The position numbers were made by a program, and so were the translations under genes. Below are positions 6,417 to 13,255 of a DNA stretch of 34,354 bases, piece by piece. The notes beneath the pieces were generated by a model that had not been told where the DNA came from, searched no databases, and was given only the letters and a program-made list of their open reading frames with translations. Location of the stretch: assembly GCA_947624045.1 (NCBI GenBank), contig CANQIL010000016.1:1-34354 (forward strand). Direction: 5' to 3'. The DNA comes from an uncultured Bacilli bacterium (GTDB lineage: Bacteria > Bacillota_I > Bacilli_A > RF39 > UBA660). Position 1 is the stretch's first letter. The number at the start of each line of letters is the position of its first letter.

Positions 6417-9161
6417 ATGGAAAAGTTTAATAAACATATTCTAATTTTAATAGCAGTAATTGTAATTGGTATGAGTATAGGTTATTCTGCTCTAAATAGT
6501 GATTTAAAAATAAGTGGTGAAGTAAACTATCGTCCTCAAGAAGATGTAAGAATTACTAATTTTACGACTGATAATAAGCCTAATGAAATGACAATACAGT
6601 ATTCAGATTATTCTAAGTATGAAGTTAAGTTAGGCTATACAACTACTGGGGCTTATAGTATTACTTATACTGTAGAAGTATCAAACTTTTCAGGTGTGAA
6701 TATGGGTATTTTAGAAATAGGTGGCTTAGATAATAGCGTAGTAGTTCAAAGTGATATTATTGGTAAAAAATTAGTAGGACCTGCTAGTACTAAGACTTTT
6801 ACAATTACTTTTAATTCTACTGTAGCAGAAACAAAGACGTATTTATTAAGCTTTGATTTTGAACAAGTTTTTACAATTACTTATAATGGTTTTAGTAATA
6901 CTGATAATTATAAAAAAGAAATACTAGAGGGAGAAGATTATACCCAAAACTTTGGTAGTAATGCTCCAACAAAATTAGAAGTAAGAATGGGTGGAGTAGC
7001 TATTGAAAATTATACATACAGTAATGGTACTTTAACTATATTAAATGTAAATGGAAATATAGAAATTACTGCTCCTAAAGTTTGTGAATTTTCATCTTAT
7101 ACAGATAGTAGTGGCGCAAATGCACCAGTATTAAATGGTGATATGATACCGGTAGTATATAGCGAAAAATGTCAAAGTTGGATTAAACAAGATTTAGATA
7201 AAAGCTATGATTATTCCAAACAAGTATGGGCTAATGCTGTAACTGTAGTAGAAGATAGTATAAGAGAAAAATCCTTAGGAATGGAGGCTAAGGATTTACT
7301 TAATACAAATTTAGGTTATAAAAGTACAAATCAAGGAGTAAATGCCGAAGAAGATGATGATGGATACATAACAAATGAATCGATAAGTAATTTAACATTA
7401 ATCTTTAAGACAGGTGTAACAGGAGGAACATTATCTTTTGATTACTCAGTATCAAGTGAGGAAGAATATGATTATTTAACTATTAAAGTAAATGACAAAA
7501 CTATAGCAAGTGAAATATCTGGAGAATATAGTGGAAACTATAGTGAAGAATTAAGCCCAAATACAAAATATACAATAGTAGCTAATTATGAAAAAGATTC
7601 AAGTGGTGATGGAGGTAGTGATGATACTGCTACTATAAATAATTTAGTAGTACCCAATGATTTATCAGAATCATTGTCAGTAGTTTCAACAGGTGATTAT
7701 CAATGGACACAAAATTATAAATATTATATAAGTTCAAATTATGACCTTGATAAAATGACAGGAAATTTTTTATTAAAAAATATAGAGGGACATAATTTTA
7801 TTTCAAGTGATGTAGGAAAATATATGTGTGCAGATGGAGCACCAAAAACTTGCAAAGAATTATATAAAATAACAAAAGTAGAAAGTAATATTATAAAAGA
7901 AGTAGAAAAATTTACATCTGAGCAATTTAAAGCAAGAGAACTGTATATAAATGCACCTGTTGGAACGGAAATTCCAATGGAAGATATAAACACAATGTGG
8001 GTGTGGATTCCAAGATACTCATATACAATAAAGAGTGAAAATGGAATAGACTATTTTGGTAAAGCTAGTTTTGGAAATAGTGCTCCTACAAGAGAATTGC
8101 CAGGTGAAATAGATATAAAATTTATAAAAAATGAAACTGAAAAAGGAGCAGCTCAATATATAGGTGATAATACAAGCGGTTGGCGAACAAATGAGGCATT
8201 TAATTTTGGAGGAGTGAATCAAACAGGTATGTGGGTTTCCAAATTTGAGCCGACAGGAATCTCCCCAAAATGTACTAATATAAATTGCGATGTAAGTAGT
8301 GTAACAGTAAAGCCAGGTAAAGTTTCTATAAGAAGTGGTATAACAGTAAGTAATTTTTACTTTATGTCAAGAAGTATGCAATTAAATAATGCCAGTACTT
8401 ATGGATTTAATAAAGATAGTGGCGATTTGCATATGATGAAAAATGATGAGTGGGGAGCAGTAGCCTATCTTTCCCAAAGTAGATATGGCAAATATGGAAA
8501 TAGTGATTATACAGGTGCAAATAAAGAAGTATATATAAATAATGATGGTGGTTATATAACTGGTCATAGTGGAGGAAGTCCAAGTGCAAGTGGAAGTAGT
8601 TCGGAAACAAAATATGAATATAATGATATGACTAATTTAGGAGAAGGAAAAGGACAAGCCGGGCCTGGAGCTTCAACAACAGGAAATATATATGGAATAT
8701 ATGATATGTCAGGTGGAGCATATGAATATGTAATGGGTGTATTAGAATATGATGCTCAAGGAGAAGATGAGCATAGTGGACAAATTGTAACAGGATCATC
8801 AGGATTTAAAGGGTTAAGTAGTAGTGGAAATTCAACAGGAAGTTATGACTTACCAAATGAGAAATACTATAACAAATATAAAAGTGCCAAACCAACATCA
8901 TATAGGTTTCCAGATGCTAATTTTGACTCAGCTTGTAATGGAGAGGTATGTTATGGTCATGCTTTAAGTGAAACTTATGGAGCAAGTAGTGGAAATTATG
9001 GTTGGTATGGCGATTATGTCGACTTTGTCTACCGCAGTGATCCTTGGTTCAGACGCGGCGGCTACTGGGGCAATAGCACGAGCGCAGGAGTGTTCCACGA
9101 TCTCGCCGGCAATGGCGGTTCCAACATTTACAACTCTTGCCGTTTAACTCTCACGCCATAG
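6417..9161 (+). CDS. Variable secreted protein 1 with C-type-lectin/FGE-like C-terminus (putative DGR target)
   Basis: A 914-residue exported protein, paralogous to 28013-30697. The start is ATG 6417, because AGGTG (6402-6406) sits ten bases upstream; an upstream in-frame GTG at 6393 has no ribosome binding site. In order: a hydrophobic signal/anchor segment ending YSALNSDLKISGEV (SipW-type look); two beta-rich Ig-like regions to about residue 220; the block SGANAPVLNGDMIPVVYSEK; a Gly/Ser/Asp-rich beta domain differing from the paralogue; VWIPRYSY; then an FGE-sulfatase/C-type-lectin-like domain (HMMKNDEWGAVAYLSQSRYG, TGNIYGIYDMSGGAYEYVMG). It ends in a tip, WFRRGGYWGN...AGVF...SCRLTLTP, typical of DGR variable proteins. 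The last ~160 bases have markedly higher G+C. There is no cell-wall sorting signal, so any anchoring would be by the N-terminal segment. Expression is probably set by the poly-G promoter. Confidence 0.8.
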   Translation: MEKFNKHILILIAVIVIGMSIGYSALNSDLKISGEVNYRPQEDVRITNFTTDNKPNEMTIQYSDYSKYEVKLGYTTTGAYSITYTVEVSNFSGVNMGILEIGGLDNSVVVQSDIIGKKLVGPASTKTFTITFNSTVAETKTYLLSFDFEQVFTITYNGFSNTDNYKKEILEGEDYTQNFGSNAPTKLEVRMGGVAIENYTYSNGTLTILNVNGNIEITAPKVCEFSSYTDSSGANAPVLNGDMIPVVYSEKCQSWIKQDLDKSYDYSKQVWANAVTVVEDSIREKSLGMEAKDLLNTNLGYKSTNQGVNAEEDDDGYITNESISNLTLIFKTGVTGGTLSFDYSVSSEEEYDYLTIKVNDKTIASEISGEYSGNYSEELSPNTKYTIVANYEKDSSGDGGSDDTATINNLVVPNDLSESLSVVSTGDYQWTQNYKYYISSNYDLDKMTGNFLLKNIEGHNFISSDVGKYMCADGAPKTCKELYKITKVESNIIKEVEKFTSEQFKARELYINAPVGTEIPMEDINTMWVWIPRYSYTIKSENGIDYFGKASFGNSAPTRELPGEIDIKFIKNETEKGAAQYIGDNTSGWRTNEAFNFGGVNQTGMWVSKFEPTGISPKCTNINCDVSSVTVKPGKVSIRSGITVSNFYFMSRSMQLNNASTYGFNKDSGDLHMMKNDEWGAVAYLSQSRYGKYGNSDYTGANKEVYINNDGGYITGHSGGSPSASGSSSETKYEYNDMTNLGEGKGQAGPGASTTGNIYGIYDMSGGAYEYVMGVLEYDAQGEDEHSGQIVTGSSGFKGLSSSGNSTGSYDLPNEKYYNKYKSAKPTSYRFPDANFDSACNGEVCYGHALSETYGASSGNYGWYGDYVDFVYRSDPWFRRGGYWGNSTSAGVFHDLAGNGGSNIYNSCRLTLTP
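8999..9160 (+). other. Putative DGR variable region (VR) at the 3' end of variable protein 1
   Basis: Over 9001-9160 I count 86 G+C in 160 bases (about 54%), against roughly a third in the preceding part of the gene. Many codons here (TAT, TAC, GGC, GAT, GTC, GAC, CGC, AGT, CAC, GCC, GGT, ATT) differ from AAC or AAT only at the first two positions, as expected from adenine-directed mutagenic retrohoming of a template rich in Asn codons. The encoded frame RRGG...AGVF...SCRLTLTP matches the conserved scaffold of DGR lectin-fold targets, with variable residues between. No template repeat or reverse transcriptase was found in the window, so the assignment rests on composition and codon pattern. 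Confidence 0.6.
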
Positions 9162-9196
9162 AGCGTAAGCGATTTACTCTTTTGCTTTGTTCTGTA

Positions 9197-9229
9197 CTAA
9201 CTTCCTCTTTTTCCAGAGGTGGGTGTTAG
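9197..9229 (+). other. Hairpin just downstream of the putative variable region
   Basis: Two-part stem: CTAAC (9197-9201) pairs with GTTAG (9225-9229), and CCTCT (9204-9208) pairs with AGAGG (9215-9219), around a TTTTCC loop. No T-run follows, so it does not look like a terminator. A hairpin shortly after the variable region is a known feature of some DGR targets. Confidence 0.45.
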
Positions 9230-9319
9230 GGATTTATTCGTAAAAAGTTTTCTTGAGCTTGTCAAGACTAGTGTGTAAATTTTTTAATTATTTTGTTTTT
9301 AGAGCAAATATATGAATAA

Positions 9320-9357
9320 AAAAAGACTTAACAAATTTGTTTGCTTTAAGTCTTTTT
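9320..9357. terminator. Bidirectional terminator between variable protein 1 and the sortase gene
   Basis: Twelve-base arms AAAAAGACTTAA (9320-9331) and TTAAGTCTTTTT (9346-9357) give a stem flanked by A-run and T-run, so it works for both converging units. It overlaps the stop codon of the sortase gene. Confidence 0.85.
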
Positions 9358-9934
9358 ACTTTTCAATACAATTGATAACTAACTGCATATCATCTTTGGT
9401 TGGACTGCAAGTAGTTAAAATTAATTGCTTTTTATCTTCTTTTAAAACATTGATGTCACCATCTTTTTTTTCTTCCCAATAATTCTTAACCTTATAATAA
9501 TATTCTTTATCATTGTAAATTAACTTTACTTCATCATTAATAGCTAACTCGTCTAGATGTCTAAAATAGGCAGCTTTGCCAGAACCTGAATGAGCCGCTA
9601 TAAACATGATACTATTATCATTATCAGGAGTTATAGAATTATTTAAAATAGTAACATTTTTATCAACATTATTTAAAGTACTATTAATACTATATAGATT
9701 ATTATTAATATTTAGCTTATCAATAATTAATTTACCAACTATATTTTCTTGCTCAATTTCTATTTCTTTTTCCTTAAGACTAGCCTTTGAAGTATTCATA
9801 TGTATGATATTATCAAAAGATAAATTACTAAACATATGACTTGTAATTTTTTCAGTTCTATTTAGCTTTATAGTGGTTGCTAAAAAGAGAAGAGAAATAA
9901 CTAATATTAGTATTAAAAATAGTTTCTTTAACAT
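9356..9934 (-). CDS. Sortase (class D-like) dedicated to the adjacent adhesin
   Basis: Cysteine transpeptidase that would attach surface proteins to peptidoglycan. The 192-residue protein has an N-terminal membrane anchor (residues 4-21), a linker and a compact sortase domain. The catalytic His is H115 in AAHSG and the catalytic Cys is C176 in LTTCSP. The residue aligned with the usual catalytic Arg, eight after the Cys, is Q184 (DDMQLVI), which is unusual. Its ATG overlaps the stop of the adhesin gene by seven bases (ATGTTAA), implying translational coupling, and no separate ribosome binding site is evident. The pairing with a protein carrying a VPDT sorting signal suggests a one-substrate sortase. 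Confidence 0.85.
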   Translation of the reverse strand: MLKKLFLILILVISLLFLATTIKLNRTEKITSHMFSNLSFDNIIHMNTSKASLKEKEIEIEQENIVGKLIIDKLNINNNLYSINSTLNNVDKNVTILNNSITPDNDNSIMFIAAHSGSGKAAYFRHLDELAINDEVKLIYNDKEYYYKVKNYWEEKKDGDINVLKEDKKQLILTTCSPTKDDMQLVINCIEK

Positions 9935-11343
9935 AATATTTCAATTAAGAAAGAAATAAGAGCATCGAAAAAACTAGTTGATTTAGTATCAGGAACTTTT
10001 ATTTTATAATTTTTTAATTTGTAAGTAATAGTCTTTCCATCTTTTACTTCAAAAGAAATAGGCTCTACTTTTTCATACCCCTCAGTAGTATTAACTTGTT
10101 CTAAATAATATTTTCCATAGGGAAGAATTATTTCAGCATAGCCAAGTTCATTAGTAGTTAGAGTTTTTATTAATTCTTTTTTAGAATTATAAATATTAAA
10201 TTTAATATTAGCTTCAGGAGTAAAAGTAGAATCTTCACCATACTCTTTGTATATTACTAGTTTACTTTTTATAACTTCATTTTCTAACTTTATAGTTTGA
10301 AAACGACTGTTTCTATTAACTTTGAACATAATTAAATTTTTATTAACAGTATAACCTTTACCGGCTTTTGTTTCTCTTAAATAATATGTTCCATAATCAA
10401 TATTTTCGACATAAGCAGTATTGTTTTTTAGATTTAGAGTCATTATTTTTTCCTTATTAGCATTTAATAACTCATAGACTGCTCCATTTAGTTCGGCTTC
10501 ACCTGTTGTTTTAGTAGATTTAGTATCTTTATCTATCTTGTTAAAAGTTATTTTGTTAGAATCTACATAAATATAAATTTTAAAAAAAGTATAATCAAGA
10601 TTACCTGTTTCTAATAAGTCTTGACTATCAGCAGATTGAAAAAATACGACAGGAGTTCTATAGGTGTTATCTTTTCTATTAAAAGATATTTGATGATAGC
10701 CTTCATTTAAGTCAGTAATTGTTAGAGTATTATTAGATATTTTAGCATAATCAACTGGAGAAGAATATAAATCTAATAAATTATTAGTATCAGTAATAAC
10801 TAAGTCTTTTCCTTTTACTACTTCAAATGTTTGTTCATCGAATGAGGGTTTTAAATAGCTTTTTGCGACTAAAGCATTTAATTCATTAATTTCATCGGTA
10901 AAACGGTCTATTCTATTGCCATCTAGATAATCAGTAAAATAGAAATCATCGTTGGGGTTAGCTTCTTTCCATATTAATACTTGAGTGATCGCAATCCATT
11001 TTACGTCAGTATGATTAGCGTAGCCATAACCATAATGAGCTAGGGCAGAAATGTTTTTTCGTTGTGTTTCAGATAAATTTTCAGGGTAGTATGTGCTACT
11101 GTAAGAACTACTTGAGTTTATACCTATAAAAGGCTCAAGACAATAAGCAACATTGTTATTTCCTTTTTCTCTGTATACTTGGGCAGTTTGATAGTAGGTA
11201 GTGTTGGTAGAAGAGTCATGTCTTTTTAGATAAATGCCATCTAAAAATTCAGCACCGTAGAAATGGTAAGTCTTCGCATAAGCGAAATTTGGTAAGAAGA
11301 TGAAACTAGTTATTGTTATTAAGAAAAATAATACTTTTTTCAA
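9928..11343 (-). CDS. Thioester-domain/CnaB surface adhesin with VPDT sorting signal
   Basis: Cell-wall adhesin of 471 residues. I choose a TTG start at 11343 because AAGGAGGG lies 6 bases upstream and the protein then begins with a clean signal peptide ending PNFAYA; an in-frame ATG at 11385 would add a basic tail and overlap the promoter. A thioester domain follows: C68 in AYCLEPF and Q121 in TQVLIW are the expected Cys-Gln bond partners used for covalent host attachment. Two CnaB-type domains come next, with typical Lys-containing first strands (FNKIDKD, LVIYKEYG) and Glu-containing strands (YYLRETKAGKGY, YYLEQVNTTEGY), so internal isopeptide bonds are likely. The end is KVPDTKST plus a hydrophobic segment, a sorting signal of non-canonical VPDT type. 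It forms an operon with the sortase. Confidence 0.85.
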   Translation of the reverse strand: MKKVLFFLITITSFIFLPNFAYAKTYHFYGAEFLDGIYLKRHDSSTNTTYYQTAQVYREKGNNNVAYCLEPFIGINSSSSYSSTYYPENLSETQRKNISALAHYGYGYANHTDVKWIAITQVLIWKEANPNDDFYFTDYLDGNRIDRFTDEINELNALVAKSYLKPSFDEQTFEVVKGKDLVITDTNNLLDLYSSPVDYAKISNNTLTITDLNEGYHQISFNRKDNTYRTPVVFFQSADSQDLLETGNLDYTFFKIYIYVDSNKITFNKIDKDTKSTKTTGEAELNGAVYELLNANKEKIMTLNLKNNTAYVENIDYGTYYLRETKAGKGYTVNKNLIMFKVNRNSRFQTIKLENEVIKSKLVIYKEYGEDSTFTPEANIKFNIYNSKKELIKTLTTNELGYAEIILPYGKYYLEQVNTTEGYEKVEPISFEVKDGKTITYKLKNYKIKVPDTKSTSFFDALISFLIEILC

Positions 11344-11375
11344 AATATCCCTCCTTTTTTTTCTTAACGGAATTG

Positions 11376-11404
11376 ATAATAACATGATATTTTAATTGAC
11401 GCAA
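11376..11404 (-). promoter_or_regulatory. Promoter of the adhesin-sortase operon
   Basis: On the minus strand: TTGCGT (11404-11399), 17-base spacer, TATTAT (11381-11376), placed upstream of the ribosome binding site of the adhesin. Confidence 0.55.
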
Positions 11405-11517
11405 ACGGCGAAAAATAAAAATTGAGGGGGTATTTTGGGGTGAATTTTTAAAATTCGTCGGGGGAAAATTAAAAATTCAGGAAAAAAGTAAGTTGAAAAT
11501 TAAAATTTAGTAAAATG

Positions 11518-11526
11518 TGATATAAT
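11518..11526 (+). promoter_or_regulatory. Extended -10 promoter of fhs
   Basis: TGATATAAT gives a TGn extended -10 with a perfect TATAAT at 11521-11526. No well-spaced -35 is visible. It lies 23 bases before the proposed TTG start. Confidence 0.6.
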
Positions 11527-11549
11527 TTTTTGTAAGGGAGATGGTATTT

Positions 11550-13166
11550 TTGCAAGATATAGAAATTAGTCAAAGTAGTAATAAAATAAATATAGAAGAT
11601 GTAGCTAAAAAACTAGGCCTTAGTAAAGAAGATATAATACCTTATGGATATGATAAAGCTAAAATAAAAAAAGAAAGGTTAGAAAGAAAAGCTAAATTAA
11701 TATTAGTAACGGCTATAAGCCCTACTCCTTATGGAGAGGGAAAAACTACAGTAAGTATAGGTCTTCATGATGCTTTATGTAGGCTTGGTGAAAAGTCTTT
11801 AGCTGTACTTAGAGAACCCTCTATGGGCCCTGTCTTTGGTATGAAAGGAGGAGCTACTGGAGGGGGATATAGTCAAGTTGTACCAATGGAAGATATTAAT
11901 CTTCATTTTACGGGGGATTTTTATGCGATAGAAGCCGCAAATAATTTACTTTGTAGCGCTATTGATAATCATATTTATCAAGGTAATGAGTTAGATTTTA
12001 AAAAAGTTTTGGCGCAAAGATGTTTAGATGTTAATGACCGAGCTTTAAGAAATGTTAAGTTAAATGATAGAGATGAGCATTTTAATATAACGGCGGCTAG
12101 TGAAGTTATGGCTTTGTTTTGTTTAGCTGATAGCTTAGAGGATTTAAAAGAAAGATTAGGAAAAATAGTAGTAGGTTTAAATAGTAAAGATGAATTTATT
12201 TATGCTAAAGATTTAAAAGTAGAGGGGGCTATGAGTGTTTTATTAGAAAAAGCTTTCATGCCTAACTTAGTTCAAACTTTAGAAAATAATCCGGTAATAA
12301 TTCATGGTGGGCCTTTTGCGAATATAGCGCATGGGTGCAACAGTGTGGTCGCAACTAAATTGGGGTTAGGTTTAGCTGATTATGTTGTAACAGAAGCTGG
12401 CTTTGGAGCTGACTTAGGAGCTGAAAAATTTTATGATATAAAGTGTCGTAGCGCTAAGATTAAGCCGGATTGTACAGTACTAGTTGTTACGATTAAAGCT
12501 TTAAAATACCATGGCGGAGTAAGTAAAGAAAAGATATATGAAAAAAATGAAGAAGCTTTGATTAAGGGACTAGCCAATTTAGAGAAGCATTATGAAAATT
12601 TGAAAAAATTTGGTAGAAATGTTATTGTTTGCTTAAATAAATATGATACTGATATGGAAGAAGAAGTAAATCTAGTTAAGAAATTTTGCCAAAAAGAAGA
12701 AATGCCTTTTGAAGTGAGTACGGCTTATAAAGATGGAGGCGTTGGTGCTTTAGCTTTAGCTAACTTAGTTAAAGATACTTGTAAAAAAGATAATGAATTT
12801 AAATTATTATATGAAAGTGATTTAGGCATAGAAGAAAAAATTAATAAAGTATGTAGGGAAATTTATGGAGCTAAAGATGTTAAGATAAGCAGTGAAGCAG
12901 TAGAGAAAATTAATTTATTAGAAAAAAATAATTTAGGTAAACTTCCAATTTGTGTAGCTAAAACACAATATTCGTTATCAGATGATGCGAAAAAAATCGG
13001 AGTACCAAAAGATTTTAGTGTGACTGTTAGAGATATAACACTTTATAATGGAGCAGGTATTATTACAGTATTGTTGGGTAATATAATGACAATGCCGGGA
13101 TTACCTAAACGTGCTAATTATGAAAATATAGGAATTATTGACGGAAAAATAACAGGTATAAGTTAG
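11550..13166 (+). CDS. fhs: Formate-tetrahydrofolate ligase
   Basis: Makes 10-formyl-tetrahydrofolate from formate, tetrahydrofolate and ATP in cytoplasmic one-carbon metabolism. It contains the nucleotide-binding loop TPYGEGKTT (near residue 60), the conserved block LREPSMGPVFGMKGGATGGG, NLHFTGDFYAI, the central HGGPFANIAHGCNS and the C-terminal TMPGLPKRANYE. I favour a TTG start at 11550: AAGGGAG (11534-11540) is then 9 bases away, whereas it directly abuts the in-frame ATG at 11541, and the N-terminus MQDIEISQ matches family style. Length 538 is slightly short of the usual ~555. It is transcribed alone from an extended -10 promoter. Confidence 0.93.
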   Translation: MQDIEISQSSNKINIEDVAKKLGLSKEDIIPYGYDKAKIKKERLERKAKLILVTAISPTPYGEGKTTVSIGLHDALCRLGEKSLAVLREPSMGPVFGMKGGATGGGYSQVVPMEDINLHFTGDFYAIEAANNLLCSAIDNHIYQGNELDFKKVLAQRCLDVNDRALRNVKLNDRDEHFNITAASEVMALFCLADSLEDLKERLGKIVVGLNSKDEFIYAKDLKVEGAMSVLLEKAFMPNLVQTLENNPVIIHGGPFANIAHGCNSVVATKLGLGLADYVVTEAGFGADLGAEKFYDIKCRSAKIKPDCTVLVVTIKALKYHGGVSKEKIYEKNEEALIKGLANLEKHYENLKKFGRNVIVCLNKYDTDMEEEVNLVKKFCQKEEMPFEVSTAYKDGGVGALALANLVKDTCKKDNEFKLLYESDLGIEEKINKVCREIYGAKDVKISSEAVEKINLLEKNNLGKLPICVAKTQYSLSDDAKKIGVPKDFSVTVRDITLYNGAGIITVLLGNIMTMPGLPKRANYENIGIIDGKITGIS

Positions 13167-13177
13167 TTTAAAATAAT

Positions 13178-13199
13178 AAGTGTATTTCTTTATACTTTT
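13178..13199 (+). terminator. Weak terminator after fhs
   Basis: Seven-pair stem AAGTGTA (13178-13184) / TATACTT (13191-13197), with one G-U pair and a short T-run. It slightly precedes the next promoter. Confidence 0.4.
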
Positions 13200-13201
13200 G
13201 T

Positions 13202-13230
13202 TTGTTTTAAGAAGCTATTTGATATATAAT
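13202..13230 (+). promoter_or_regulatory. Promoter of the AAA-ATPase/nuclease-fold gene
   Basis: TTGTTT (13202-13207), 17-base spacer, TATAAT (13225-13230). Confidence 0.65.
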
Positions 13231-13255
13231 AGAATTAGAAAGAGGTGAGTACTTA

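Noticed and set aside
7739-8610. Minus-strand open frames inside variable protein 1
   Set aside because: Low-complexity reverse-frame shadows of the coding strand, without ribosome binding sites or recognisable domains.
9001-9240. Template repeat or reverse transcriptase of a DGR within this window
   Set aside because: I looked for words of the GC-rich tip (such as CGCGGCGGC and GCAGGAGTGTTC) elsewhere and for an RT-like protein and saw neither, so no complete DGR is claimed here.
11426-11465. G-quadruplex between the adhesin and fhs genes
   Set aside because: Only three strong G-runs with long AT loops are present; a fourth run is lacking.
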